A stretch of 64,000 nucleotides of DNA from Pseudomonas sp. LD120 (GTDB lineage: Bacteria; Pseudomonadota; Gammaproteobacteria; Pseudomonadales; Pseudomonadaceae), in assembly GCF_009861525.1 (NCBI RefSeq), contig NZ_WVHL01000003.1:310001-374000 (forward strand), written 5' to 3'. The notes under the pieces are model-generated. The model saw only the letters and a list, made by a program, of their open reading frames with translations, was not told where the DNA came from and ran no database searches. Every line of letters starts with the position of its first letter. Positions within the stretch are counted from its first letter, which is position 1. Below, piece after piece: positions 31,789 to 40,895 of the stretch. A program made the translations under genes and the position numbers.

Positions 31789-31803
31789 TTGTTTTATCTA
31801 CAA
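31789..31803. promoter_or_regulatory. HexR operator upstream of edd
   Basis: TTGT-TTTATCT-ACAA, a second exact TTGT-N7-ACAA site, 122 bases before the edd ATG. It probably lies over the edd promoter; each divergent gene thus has its own operator. Confidence 0.8.
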
Positions 31804-31924
31804 CGAGTGACCTGAATCAACTGGTCCAAATGGTCAGAAATTTCCTCCGTTCTGCTTGAGCGAGGGGGCTTCTGATCAGCATAGACAAACAGGTCGCCAC
31901 ATCCGTTAGCCTGGAGTTCTACAC

Positions 31925-33751
31925 ATGCATCCCCGCGTTCTTGAGGTCACCGAACGGCTTATTGCCCGCAGTCGCGCCACTCGCCAGGCCTATCTCGCTT
32001 TGATCCACGATGCCGCCAGCGACGGCCCGCAGCGCGGCAAGCTGCAGTGTGCGAACTTCGCCCACGGCGTGGCCGGTTGCGGCGCCGAAGACAAACACAG
32101 CCTGCGGATGATGAATTCGGCCAACGTGGCAATTGTTTCGTCATATAACGACATGTTGTCCGCGCACCAGCCTTACGAGGTATTCCCCGAGCAGATCAAG
32201 CGCGCCTTGCGCGAAATCGGCTCTGTGGGCCAATTCGCTGGCGGCACCCCGGCCATGTGCGATGGCGTGACCCAGGGCGAGGCGGGTATGGAGCTGAGCC
32301 TGCCTAGCCGCGAGGTGATCGCGCTGTCGACGGCGGTGGCGCTGTCCCACAACATGTTCGATGCGGCATTGATGCTGGGCATCTGCGACAAGATCGTGCC
32401 GGGGTTGATGATGGGGGCGTTGCGCTTCGGTCATTTACCAACCCTCTTTGTGCCGGGTGGGCCGATGGTTTCGGGGATTTCCAACAAGCAGAAGGCCGAC
32501 GTGCGCCAGCGCTACGCCGAGGGCAAGGCCAGCCGCGAGGAACTGCTGGAATCGGAAATGAAGTCCTACCACAGCCCCGGCACTTGTACCTTTTACGGCA
32601 CCGCCAACACCAACCAACTGCTGATGGAAGTCATGGGCCTGCACCTTCCAGGCGCCTCCTTCGTCAACCCCAACACGCCGTTGCGTGACGCCCTGACCCA
32701 TGAGGCGGCGCAGCAGGTCACTCGCCTGACCAAGCAAAGCGGCAATTTCATGCCCATCGGCGAGATCGTTGACGAGCGTTCCCTGGTCAACTCCATTGTT
32801 GCCCTGCACGCCACCGGCGGTTCCACCAACCACACGCTGCATATGCCGGCCATTGCTCAAGCGGCGGGCATCCAGCTGACCTGGCAAGACATGGCCGACC
32901 TGTCCGAGGTGGTGCCGACCCTGTCCCACGTCTATCCCAACGGCAAAGCCGACATCAACCACTTCCAGGCCGCGGGGGGCATGTCGTTCCTGATCCGCGA
33001 GCTGTTGGAAGCCGGCCTGCTGCATGAAGACGTCAACACCGTGGCTGGCCGCGGCCTGAGCCGCTATACCCAGGAACCGTTCCTCGACAACGGCAAGCTG
33101 GTGTGGCGCGACGGCCCGATCGAGAGCCTCGACGAAAACATCCTGCGGCCGGTGGCCCGGGCCTTCTCTGCGGAAGGCGGCTTGCGGGTCATGGAAGGCA
33201 ATCTCGGCCGTGGGGTGATGAAAGTCTCCGCCGTGGCGCCCGAACATCAGATCGTCGAGGCCCCGGCGGTGGTGTTCCAGGACCAGCAGGACCTGGCCGA
33301 TGCGTTCAAGGCCGGCCTGCTGGAGAAAGACTTTGTCGCGGTGATGCGTTTCCAGGGGCCGCGCTCCAACGGCATGCCCGAACTGCACAAGATGACCCCG
33401 TTCCTCGGGGTGCTGCAGGACCGTGGCTTCAAGGTGGCACTGGTCACCGATGGACGCATGTCCGGTGCCTCGGGCAAAATTCCGGCGGCGATTCATGTCA
33501 GTCCCGAAGCCCAGGTCGGCGGTGCCCTGGCTCGGGTGCTGGACGGCGATATCATTCGCGTGGACGGGGTCAAGGGCACTCTGGAGCTCAAGGTCGACGC
33601 CGCCGAATTCGCCGCCCGGGAACCGGCCAAGGGGCTGCTGGGCAACAACGTCGGCACCGGCCGCGAACTCTTCGCCTTCATGCGCATGGCCTTCAGCTCG
33701 GCAGAGCAGGGCGCCAGCGCCTTTACCTCTGCTCTGGAGACGCTCAAGTGA
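31925..33751 (+). CDS. edd: 6-Phosphogluconate dehydratase
   Basis: Edd dehydrates 6-phosphogluconate to KDPG, the first dedicated Entner-Doudoroff step. The 608-residue IlvD/Edd-family protein has the cluster cysteines expected in H-G-V-A-G-C-G (about residue 50), [13 protein letters not shown] (about 105) and [12 protein letters not shown] (about 220), with G-R-M-S-G-A-S-G-K near 515. Its stop overlaps the glk GTG by two bases, so translation is coupled. Confidence 0.97.
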   Translation: MHPRVLEVTERLIARSRATRQAYLALIHDAASDGPQRGKLQCANFAHGVAGCGAEDKHSLRMMNSANVAIVSSYNDMLSAHQPYEVFPEQIKRALREIGSVGQFAGGTPAMCDGVTQGEAGMELSLPSREVIALSTAVALSHNMFDAALMLGICDKIVPGLMMGALRFGHLPTLFVPGGPMVSGISNKQKADVRQRYAEGKASREELLESEMKSYHSPGTCTFYGTANTNQLLMEVMGLHLPGASFVNPNTPLRDALTHEAAQQVTRLTKQSGNFMPIGEIVDERSLVNSIVALHATGGSTNHTLHMPAIAQAAGIQLTWQDMADLSEVVPTLSHVYPNGKADINHFQAAGGMSFLIRELLEAGLLHEDVNTVAGRGLSRYTQEPFLDNGKLVWRDGPIESLDENILRPVARAFSAEGGLRVMEGNLGRGVMKVSAVAPEHQIVEAPAVVFQDQQDLADAFKAGLLEKDFVAVMRFQGPRSNGMPELHKMTPFLGVLQDRGFKVALVTDGRMSGASGKIPAAIHVSPEAQVGGALARVLDGDIIRVDGVKGTLELKVDAAEFAAREPAKGLLGNNVGTGRELFAFMRMAFSSAEQGASAFTSALETLK

Positions 33752-34704
33752 AACTGGCCCTGGTCGGTGATATCGGTGGCACCAACGCGCGTTTCGCGCT
33801 GTGGAAGAACCAGCAACTGGAGGCGATCCAGGTTCATGCAACAGCGGACTATCGCTGCCCGGAAGACGCCATCAAGGCGTACCTGGGGGACCAGGGCCTG
33901 GCGTTGGGCTCCATTGGCTCGGTCTGTCTGTCGGTGGCCGGGCCGGTCAGCGGCGACGAATTTCGCTTTACCAACAACCACTGGCGCCTGAGTCGTCAGG
34001 CCTTCTGTCGGGCCTTGCAGGTGGACCAACTGCTGCTGGTCAACGACTTTTCGGCCATGGCGTTGGGCATGACCCGTCTGCAGCCTGATGAGTTTCGCGT
34101 GGTCTGCGAAGGTGTCGCCGAGCCCTTGCGCCCGGCAGTGGTGATTGGCCCAGGCACGGGCTTGGGCGTGGGCACGCTGCTGAGTTTTGCGGATGGCCGT
34201 TACATGGCCTTGCCGGGGGAGGGCGGGCATGTCGACCTGCCGTTGAGTAGCCCCCGGGAAACCCAGCTCTGGCAGCACATTTACGATGAAATCGGTCATG
34301 TCAGCGCCGAAACCGCCCTCAGTGGTAGCGGGTTGCCACGGGTGTACCGGGCGATCTGCGCGGTGGACGGCCATGAGCCGCGCCTTGACACCCCGGAAGC
34401 GATTACCGCGGCCGGGCTGGCGGGCGATCCGATTGCCCGGGAAGTGCTGGAGCAGTTCAGTTGCTGGTTGGGCCGGGTGGCGGGCAATAACGTGCTGACT
34501 ACCGGTGCTCGCGGCGGGGTGTACATCGTCGGCGGGGTGATTCCACGGTTTGCCGATTTCTTCGTGCAAAGCGGCTTTGCCAAGTGCTTTGTCGATAAAG
34601 GCTGCATGAGCGATTACTTCAAGGGCATACCGGTGTGGCTGGTGACCGCGCCTTATTCCGGGCTGACGGGGGCAGGGGTGGCCCTGGAGCAGGCACGGTC
34701 TTAA
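33748..34704 (+). CDS. glk: Glucokinase
   Basis: Glk phosphorylates cytoplasmic glucose with ATP. The 318-residue protein starts at GTG 33748, overlapping the edd stop (GTGA). It has the phosphate motif [21 protein letters not shown] near residue 100, G-P-G-T-G-L-G-V-G near 134 and G-E-G-G-H-V near 155. It is the second gene of the edd-glk-gltR-gtrS run. Confidence 0.96.
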   Translation: MKLALVGDIGGTNARFALWKNQQLEAIQVHATADYRCPEDAIKAYLGDQGLALGSIGSVCLSVAGPVSGDEFRFTNNHWRLSRQAFCRALQVDQLLLVNDFSAMALGMTRLQPDEFRVVCEGVAEPLRPAVVIGPGTGLGVGTLLSFADGRYMALPGEGGHVDLPLSSPRETQLWQHIYDEIGHVSAETALSGSGLPRVYRAICAVDGHEPRLDTPEAITAAGLAGDPIAREVLEQFSCWLGRVAGNNVLTTGARGGVYIVGGVIPRFADFFVQSGFAKCFVDKGCMSDYFKGIPVWLVTAPYSGLTGAGVALEQARS

Positions 34705-34788
34705 ACGACTTCGCGGGTAACGGAACCGCGCTGCCGACGGCCCATCAGGCATAATCACGTTCCTTCCCCAGCCATAAGGACGGCCTCG

Positions 34789-35520
34789 GTGAGTTCAGTC
34801 AGTAAGTCGATTTTGTTGGTTGACGATGATCAGGAAATTCGTGAGCTGCTGGAAACCTATCTCAGCCGCTGCGGTTTCCAGGTGCGCAGCACCGCTGACG
34901 GCGCCGATTTTCGTCAGGCCCTGAGCGAGGCGCCCAGCGATCTGGTGATCCTCGACGTGATGCTGCCCGACGAAGACGGTTTCAGCCTGTGCCGCTGGAT
35001 ACGCCAGCATCCACGGCGCAGCCAGGTGCCGATCATCATGCTCACGGCCAGTTCCGATGAGGCTGACCGGGTCATCGGCCTGGAGCTGGGGGCCGACGAC
35101 TACCTGGGCAAGCCCTTCAGTCCCCGGGAGTTGCAGGCGCGGATCAAGGCCTTGTTGCGGCGCGTGCAGTTTGCCCAGGAGCGAGTCATTGGGGAGGTAC
35201 TGTGCTTCGACGAGTGGCGCCTGGATGTCATCAGCCACCGGCTGTTCCATAACGACGGCGAGGAAGTGATTCTCTCCGGCGCCGATTTCGCCCTGCTCAA
35301 GCTGTTCCTCGACCACCCCCAGGAAATCCTCGACCGCGACACCATCGGCAACGCCACCCGCGGGCGTGAGCTGATGCCCCTGGATCGCATCGTCGACATG
35401 GCGGTGAGTCGCCTGCGCCAGCGCCTGCGGGACACGGAAAAGCCACCGCGGCTGATCCGTACCGTGCGCGGCAGCGGCTACCAGTTGGCAGCCAATGTGG
35501 TTGCCGGCAATGCTCTCTGA
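34789..35520 (+). CDS. gltR: GltR, OmpR-family response regulator of glucose transport
   Basis: The 243-residue regulator has a receiver domain (phosphoacceptor Asp in V-I-L-D-V-M-L-P-D-E-D-G near residue 56, Lys in G-K-P-F-S-P near 105) and a winged-helix DNA-binding domain (about 135-235). Start GTG 34789 has AAGGA 8 bases upstream. With the following kinase it forms the GltR/GtrS pair that in pseudomonads responds to 2-ketogluconate or 6-phosphogluconate and controls glucose uptake genes. Confidence 0.92.
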   Translation: MSSVSKSILLVDDDQEIRELLETYLSRCGFQVRSTADGADFRQALSEAPSDLVILDVMLPDEDGFSLCRWIRQHPRRSQVPIIMLTASSDEADRVIGLELGADDYLGKPFSPRELQARIKALLRRVQFAQERVIGEVLCFDEWRLDVISHRLFHNDGEEVILSGADFALLKLFLDHPQEILDRDTIGNATRGRELMPLDRIVDMAVSRLRQRLRDTEKPPRLIRTVRGSGYQLAANVVAGNAL

Positions 35521-36979
35521 GGCATTGCGCGGTTTGCTGCGACGGGTGCCGGTGCCCCGTTCCCTGCTGGGCCGCATGCTGCTGTTGACCTTGCTCGCGG
35601 TGCTGTTCGCCCAGGCGCTGTCCAGCGTGATCTGGGTTTCGCAGTTGCGCGCCACCCAGCTCGAAGGCCTGGTGACCAGCGCCCGCAGCCTGGCCCATTC
35701 GATGACCGCCAGCGTCAGCTACCTGCGTTCGTTGCCGGTGGCCTACCGGCCCCTGGTGCTCGACCAGTTGCGCAGCATGGGCGGCACCCGTTTTGTCGTG
35801 ACCCTGAACGACAAACCCCTAGGCATGCAGGTGCTGCCCAATACCCCGCGTAAAGAGGCGGTGCTGCAGGCGGTGGAGCAAGTGCTGCGACGGTCCTTGG
35901 GCAACGACGCGGATATCTCGGTGACCTTTGTCAGTCCCGACGACCTGCGGATCTTCAATGGTGGCCTCAAGCTTGATGAACTGCCTCGCTCCTGGGCCCA
36001 TTACGCCCTGACCCTGGAGCCGGTGAACCCGCCAGTGCTGGTGACCCAGATCCAGATGGCCCCGGGGGAATGGCTGTACATCGCCTCGCTGCTGCCCGAG
36101 CCCTATACCAGCCTCGAAGAACAGGGGCTGCCGGCGCAGCAGGTGTGGTTCATCCTGCTCACCAGCGGTTTTCTGCTGCTGTTCATTGGCCTGCTGGTGC
36201 ATTGGCAGAGCCGGCCGCTCAAGCGCCTGGCGCGTGCCGCGCGGGACATGTCCCTGGGCGCCGACGTCGAGCCGGTGGCGGAGGGGGGCGGCAGCGAGGT
36301 GGTGGAAGTCGGGCGAGCCTTCAACAGCATGCGCGAACGCATCAGCCGTTACCTGACCGAGCGCAGCCAGTTGTTCAGCGCCATCTCCCATGACTTGCGT
36401 ACCCCCATCACCCGCCTGCGCCTGCGAGTCGAGCTGCTGGAGGATGAGCAACTGCAAACCAAGTTCGGTCGCGATCTGGACGAGCTGGAACTGCTGGTCA
36501 AAGGTGCGTTGCAGTGCGTCAAGGACACCGACATCCATGAAAACATCGAGCCGGTGGACCTCAATCAGGTGCTCGATTGCCTGGTAGAACCTTACCTGGC
36601 GCCCCACGGCAATGGCCGGGTGACCCAACAAGGCCGGGCCCTGGCCAGTTACCCGGGCAAGCCCCTGGCGCTCAAGCGCTGCATGGGCAACCTGATCGAC
36701 AACGCCCTGAAGTACGGGCAGAACGCTCACCTGCACATCGAAGACGATGACAGTGGCTTTGTCTTGCATGTGGACGACGAGGGCCCCGGCGTACCGGAGC
36801 AGCGTCTGGAGCAGGTGTTCGAGCCGCATGTACGTCTGGCGGGCCAACAGCAGGGTTATGGCCTGGGCTTGGGCATCGCCCGCAACATCGCCCACAGCCA
36901 TGGCGGCGAAGTCAGCTTGCAGAACCTGCGCGAAGGCGGCTTGCGCGTGACCCTGTACCTGCCCCGGACCTTCGACTGA
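35510..36979 (+). CDS. gtrS: GtrS, sensor histidine kinase partner of GltR
   Basis: About 489 residues: TM1 (about residues 20-45), a periplasmic sensor (about 45-205), TM2 (about 210-230), HAMP, DHp with the phosphorylated His in F-S-A-I-S-H-D-L-R-T-P near 287, and the ATPase domain with N-L-I-D-N-A-L-K-Y-G near 390 and G-Y-G-L-G-L-G-I-A-R near 450. It overlaps gltR. ATG 35510 and 35495 are both possible and neither has a strong ribosome-binding site. Confidence 0.9.
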   Translation: MLSEALRGLLRRVPVPRSLLGRMLLLTLLAVLFAQALSSVIWVSQLRATQLEGLVTSARSLAHSMTASVSYLRSLPVAYRPLVLDQLRSMGGTRFVVTLNDKPLGMQVLPNTPRKEAVLQAVEQVLRRSLGNDADISVTFVSPDDLRIFNGGLKLDELPRSWAHYALTLEPVNPPVLVTQIQMAPGEWLYIASLLPEPYTSLEEQGLPAQQVWFILLTSGFLLLFIGLLVHWQSRPLKRLARAARDMSLGADVEPVAEGGGSEVVEVGRAFNSMRERISRYLTERSQLFSAISHDLRTPITRLRLRVELLEDEQLQTKFGRDLDELELLVKGALQCVKDTDIHENIEPVDLNQVLDCLVEPYLAPHGNGRVTQQGRALASYPGKPLALKRCMGNLIDNALKYGQNAHLHIEDDDSGFVLHVDDEGPGVPEQRLEQVFEPHVRLAGQQQGYGLGLGIARNIAHSHGGEVSLQNLREGGLRVTLYLPRTFD

Positions 36980-37011
36980 GCGGCAAGTCTGTGCAGGCGC
37001 TGACTTGTGTT

Positions 37012-37088
37012 GGCGCCGGCTTGCCGGCCAAGACGCCTTCAGGGGGCATGCAGACTCAAGGGGCACTTCGCCGGCAAGCTGGCTACAG
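37012..37088. repeat. REP-like palindromic pair after gtrS
   Basis: GGCGCCGGCTTGCCGGCC (37012-37029) faces CTTCGCCGGCAAGCTGGCTA (37066-37085). It is the same family as the pair between arcB and arcC. Confidence 0.7.
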
Positions 37089-37110
37089 CACAGTGCAATG
37101 TCACCAGGCA

Positions 37111-37165
37111 GTGACATTTCGCGGGGCCTTTGTTACCTGCGGTTGCAGGTGGCTTGATTAGACTC
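37111..37165 (+). promoter_or_regulatory. Shared promoter module, copy 1 (AGE-family gene)
   Basis: GTGACATTTC-N8-TTTGTTACC-N20-TTAGACTC. The same blocks with identical spacing occur before gtsA at 38462. The 5' part here is also the right arm of AATGTCAC-N6-GTGACATT (37097-37118). A plausible operator for GltR, encoded next door, but this is inference. Confidence 0.6.
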
Positions 37166-37176
37166 AAGCCTTCGAT

Positions 37177-37184
37177 AAAAACAA
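37177..37184 (+). promoter_or_regulatory. Hfq/Crc-type CA motif before the AGE-family gene
   Basis: AAAAACAA (AANAANAA) 10 bases before ATG 37195, overlapping the region of ribosome entry. Confidence 0.4.
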
Positions 37185-37194
37185 CAGGTCACCC

Positions 37195-38454
37195 ATGGAC
37201 ACTCTTTCCCTGCCACTGTGCAGTTGGCTGAATGCACCTGCGCATCAGGCTTGGCTCGCCACCGAGGGCCTGCGCCTGCTGGATTTCGCCAAGGCATCGC
37301 GGCTCGCCGAAGGCTTCGGCAACCTCGATGCCCAGGGCCGCCTGCCAGAAGGCGCCCAGGCCGAAACCATGAACACCGCGCGCATGACCCACAGCTTTGC
37401 CATGGCGCACATCCAGGGCCTGCCGGGTTTTGCCGGGCTGGTGGACCACGGCATCGCCGCGCTCATGGGGCCGTTGCGCGATGCCGAGCACGGCGGCTGG
37501 TTTGCCGTGGCCGGTCAGGCCGATGGCAACAGCACCAAGGCTGCCTACCTGCACGCCTTTGTCGCCCTGGCCGCCAGTTCCGCACTGGTGGCGCAGCGGC
37601 CGGGTGCCCAGGCCCTGCTTGAGGAGGCGATGCGGATCATCGATGGGCATTTCTGGAGCGAGGAGGAGGGCGCCATGCTCGAGTCCTTCAGCCGCGACTG
37701 GAGCGAGGCGGAAGCCTATCGCGGCGCCAACAGCAACATGCACGCCACCGAGGCCTTTCTGGCCCTGGCCGATGTCACCCGGGACCCGCGCTGGCTCAAC
37801 CGCGCCCTGCGCATCGTCGAGCGGGTGATCCATCAGCACGCCGCCGCCAACGACTTCATGGTGATCGAGCATTTCGACGGCGGCTGGCAGCCTCTGCGCG
37901 ACTACAACCGGGCCTTTCCCGCCGATGGTTTCCGCCCCTTCGGCACCACGCCGGGTCACGGTTTCGAATGGGCGCGCCTGCTGTTGCATTTGGAGGCGTC
38001 GCGCGGCCTGGCCGGGATGCTGACCCCGGGCTGGCTGGTGCTGGATGCGCAACACCTGTTCGCGAGCAACTGCCGCCACGGCTGGGACGTGGATGGCGCC
38101 CCGGGCATCGTCTACACCCTGGACTGGGACAACCGGCCAGTGGTGTGCCAGCGCCTGCACTGGACCCATGCCGAGGCCAGCGCCGCCGCCTGCGCCTTGC
38201 TCAAGCGCACCGGCCAGCAGCAGTACGAAGTCTGGTACCGGCGTTTCTGGGCGTTCTGCGAAGCGCATTTCATTGATCGCCAGCAGGGCAGTTGGCATCA
38301 CGAACTGGGCCGCGACAATCGCCCGGCCGCCGAGATCTGGGGTGGCAAGCCGGACCTCTATCACGCCTGGCAGGCGGTGCTGATTCCGCGTCTGCCGCTG
38401 GCGCCGAGCATGGCTTCGGCTCTGGCCCAAGCGTCTGTTCCGGGCCTTGTGTAA
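37195..38454 (+). CDS. AGE-family (N-acylglucosamine 2-epimerase-like) sugar isomerase
   Basis: A 419-residue (alpha/alpha)6-barrel protein of the AGE family, related to YihS aldose-ketose isomerases and D-mannose isomerases. Visible family features are N-T-A-R-M-T-H-S-F near residue 60, R-G-A-N-S-N-M-H-A-T-E-A near 178 and F-G-T-T-P-G-H-G-F-E-W near 250; these His and Glu residues are the expected catalytic ones. It sits between gtrS and gtsA and shares a promoter module with gtsA, so it probably acts on a hexose taken up by that system, perhaps mannose to fructose. No signal peptide is seen. Confidence 0.8.
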   Translation: MDTLSLPLCSWLNAPAHQAWLATEGLRLLDFAKASRLAEGFGNLDAQGRLPEGAQAETMNTARMTHSFAMAHIQGLPGFAGLVDHGIAALMGPLRDAEHGGWFAVAGQADGNSTKAAYLHAFVALAASSALVAQRPGAQALLEEAMRIIDGHFWSEEEGAMLESFSRDWSEAEAYRGANSNMHATEAFLALADVTRDPRWLNRALRIVERVIHQHAAANDFMVIEHFDGGWQPLRDYNRAFPADGFRPFGTTPGHGFEWARLLLHLEASRGLAGMLTPGWLVLDAQHLFASNCRHGWDVDGAPGIVYTLDWDNRPVVCQRLHWTHAEASAAACALLKRTGQQQYEVWYRRFWAFCEAHFIDRQQGSWHHELGRDNRPAAEIWGGKPDLYHAWQAVLIPRLPLAPSMASALAQASVPGLV

Positions 38455-38461
38455 CCATGTC

Positions 38462-38516
38462 GTGACATTTCACCGTCGCTTCGTTACCCGAACGTTCGAC
38501 TAGTCTGTTTAGACTC
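38462..38516 (+). promoter_or_regulatory. Shared promoter module, copy 2 (gtsABCD operon)
   Basis: GTGACATTTC-N8-TTCGTTACC-N20-TTAGACTC, with spacing identical to the copy at 37111. TTAGACT may be the -10 region. It lies 54 bases before gtsA. Confidence 0.6.
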
Positions 38517-38548
38517 GTGTGCAGCGCAAGCACCAGACTTGCATGCAT

Positions 38549-38556
38549 AACAACAA
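38549..38556 (+). promoter_or_regulatory. Hfq/Crc-type CA motif before gtsA
   Basis: AACAACAA immediately before the Shine-Dalgarno GAAAGG of gtsA. It is a perfect AANAANAA, consistent with catabolite repression of glucose uptake at translation. Confidence 0.55.
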
Positions 38557-38570
38557 GAAAGGTACTTCAA

Positions 38571-39863
38571 ATGAATGCGATTTCTCGCCTCGCCACTGTC
38601 ATTTCCCTTGCCTCTCTGTTTCCCCTGAGTGCCCTCGCCGCTGACTCCAAAGGTTCCGTGGAAGTCGTCCACTGGTGGACCTCGGGCGGTGAAAAAGCTG
38701 CCGTCGATGTGCTCAAGGCGCAAGTGGAAAAAGACGGTTTCACCTGGAAGGACGGGGCTGTGGCTGGCGGTGGCGGTTCCACCGCGATGACCGTGCTGAA
38801 AAGCCGCGCCGTGGCCGGCAACCCACCGGGTGTGGCGCAGATCAAGGGCCCGGACATCCAGGAGTGGGGCAGCACCGGCCTGCTCAGTACCGACACCCTC
38901 AAAGAGGTGGCCAAGGCGGAAAACTGGGACGGCCTGCTCTCGCCCAAGGTGGCCGACACCGTCAAGTACGAAGGTGACTACGTGGCCGTGCCGGTGAACA
39001 TCCACCGGGTCAACTGGCTGTGGATCAACCCGCAAGTGTTCAAGAAGGCCGGGATCGACAAGGCCCCGACCACCCTCGACGAGTTCTATGCCGCCGGTGA
39101 CAAACTCAAGGCTGCAGGGTTCATTGCCCTGGCCCACGGCGGTCAGCCGTGGCAGGACAGCACCGTGTTTGAAGATGTGGTGCTGTCGGTCATGGGCGCC
39201 GACGGTTACAAGCAAGCCTTGGTGGACCTCGACCAGAAAACCCTCTCTGGCCCGGAGATGGTCAAGGTGTTTACCGAGCTGAAGAAAATCACTGGCTACA
39301 TGGACCCCAACCGCGCCGGGCGTGACTGGAACATTGCCGCCGCCGACGTGATCGGCGGCAAGGCCGGCATGCAGATGATGGGCGACTGGGCCAAGAGCGA
39401 GTGGACCGCGGCGAAGAAAATCGCCGGCAAGGACTACCAGTGCGTGCCGTTCCCGGGTACCGACAAGGCCTTCACCTACAACATCGACTCTCTGGCGGTG
39501 TTCAAGCTCAAGGCGGATCGCAAGGGGGATATCGCCGCTCAGCAGGACCTGGCCAAGGTCGCCCTGGGCAAGGACTTCCAGAAGGTCTTCAGCATCAACA
39601 AGGGCTCTATCCCGGTGCGCACCGACATGCTCAATGACATGAGCGCCGAAGGTTTCGACTCTTGCGCTCAGGCGTCGGCCAAAGACTTTTTGACGGACGC
39701 GAAAACCGGCGGCCTGCAGCCGAGCATGGCGCACAACATGGCGACCACTCTGGCCGTCCAGGGCGCGATCTTCGACGTGGTGACCAACTTCATGAACGAC
39801 AAGGATGCGGACCCGGTCAAGGCCAGTGCGCAACTGGCCTCGGCGGTCAAAGCCGCGCAGTAA
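38571..39863 (+). CDS. gtsA: Glucose/mannose ABC transporter, periplasmic binding protein
   Basis: The 430-residue family-1 solute-binding protein has a signal peptide (residues 1-23, ending A-L-A-A) and [12 protein letters not shown] at the mature N-terminus, typical of Pseudomonas glucose binders. It captures glucose in the periplasm after entry through OprB. ATG 38571 has AAAGGT upstream. First gene of gtsABCD-oprB. Confidence 0.95.
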   Translation: MNAISRLATVISLASLFPLSALAADSKGSVEVVHWWTSGGEKAAVDVLKAQVEKDGFTWKDGAVAGGGGSTAMTVLKSRAVAGNPPGVAQIKGPDIQEWGSTGLLSTDTLKEVAKAENWDGLLSPKVADTVKYEGDYVAVPVNIHRVNWLWINPQVFKKAGIDKAPTTLDEFYAAGDKLKAAGFIALAHGGQPWQDSTVFEDVVLSVMGADGYKQALVDLDQKTLSGPEMVKVFTELKKITGYMDPNRAGRDWNIAAADVIGGKAGMQMMGDWAKSEWTAAKKIAGKDYQCVPFPGTDKAFTYNIDSLAVFKLKADRKGDIAAQQDLAKVALGKDFQKVFSINKGSIPVRTDMLNDMSAEGFDSCAQASAKDFLTDAKTGGLQPSMAHNMATTLAVQGAIFDVVTNFMNDKDADPVKASAQLASAVKAAQ

Positions 39864-39874
39864 TCCTTGACCCC

Positions 39875-39941
39875 GCCGCCGGTACGCCGGCGGCTCACCT
39901 GTGACTGTTTTGCCGCCCTGCATGGGCTTACGTCCATGCAG
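39875..39941 (+). other. Two stable stem-loops between gtsA and gtsB
   Basis: GCCGCCGG (39875-39882) / CCGGCGGC (39887-39894), then CTGCATGG (39918-39925) / CCATGCAG (39934-39941). Neither has a T-run. Such structures after a binding-protein gene usually stabilise the upstream mRNA and give more GtsA than permease. Confidence 0.6.
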
Positions 39942-39986
39942 CGGCGACGTGCAGCCCGGATTCACTTCAACAACTGGGTTATTGCG

Positions 39987-40895
39987 ATGAGCTCTGTGGC
40001 GGTTTTCAGCAAAGCCTCACCCCTGGATGTATTGCAGCGCTGGCTGCCCAAGCTGGTGCTGGCGCCAAGCATGGTCATCGTGCTGGTGGGGTTCTACGGC
40101 TACATCATCTGGACGTTCATTCTGTCCTTTACCAATTCCAGCTTCATGCCGAGCTACAAGTGGGTCGGCCTGCAGCAGTACCTGCGGCTGATGGACAACG
40201 ACCGCTGGTGGGTGGCGAGCAAGAACCTCGCGGTGTTTGGCGGCATGTTCATCGGCATCAGCCTGGTGTTGGGGGTGTTTCTTGCGGTGCTGCTGGATCA
40301 GCGCATTCGTAAGGAAGGTTTCATCCGCACCGTGTACCTGTACCCCATGGCGCTGTCGATGATCGTCACTGGCACCGCTTGGAAATGGCTGCTCAATCCT
40401 GGTCTGGGCCTGGACAAAATGCTGCGGGACTGGGGCTGGGAAGGCTTTCGCCTGGACTGGCTGGTGGACCAGGACCGAGTGATCTACTGCCTGGTGATCG
40501 CTGCGGTGTGGCAGGCCTCGGGTTTTGTCATGGCGATGTTCCTCGCCGGTCTGCGGGGTGTTGACCAGTCGATCATCCGTGCCGCCCAGGTGGATGGTGC
40601 GAGTCTGCCGACCATCTACCTGAAAATCGTGCTGCCGAGCCTGCGCCCGGTGTTCTTCAGCGCCTTCATGATCCTCGCCCACATCGCCATCAAAAGCTTC
40701 GACCTGGTGGCGGCGATGACCGCGGGCGGCCCGGGCTACTCCTCCGACCTGCCGGCGATGTTCATGTATTCCTTCACCTTCAGTCGGGGCCAGATGGGCA
40801 TCGGTTCGGCCAGCGCGATGCTGATGCTGGGCGCCGTGTTGACCATTCTGGTGCCGTACCTGTACTCCGAACTGCGAGGCAAGCGCCATGACTGA
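39987..40895 (+). CDS. gtsB: Glucose ABC transporter permease
   Basis: The 302-residue MalF-like permease has six membrane helices and the EAA loop with A-A-Q-V-D-G-A-S near residue 205. ATG 39987 (M-S-S-V-A-V-F) is chosen; the frame is open from 39867. It overlaps gtsC by 8 bases, suggesting coupled translation and a GtsB-GtsC heterodimer. Confidence 0.94.
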   Translation: MSSVAVFSKASPLDVLQRWLPKLVLAPSMVIVLVGFYGYIIWTFILSFTNSSFMPSYKWVGLQQYLRLMDNDRWWVASKNLAVFGGMFIGISLVLGVFLAVLLDQRIRKEGFIRTVYLYPMALSMIVTGTAWKWLLNPGLGLDKMLRDWGWEGFRLDWLVDQDRVIYCLVIAAVWQASGFVMAMFLAGLRGVDQSIIRAAQVDGASLPTIYLKIVLPSLRPVFFSAFMILAHIAIKSFDLVAAMTAGGPGYSSDLPAMFMYSFTFSRGQMGIGSASAMLMLGAVLTILVPYLYSELRGKRHD

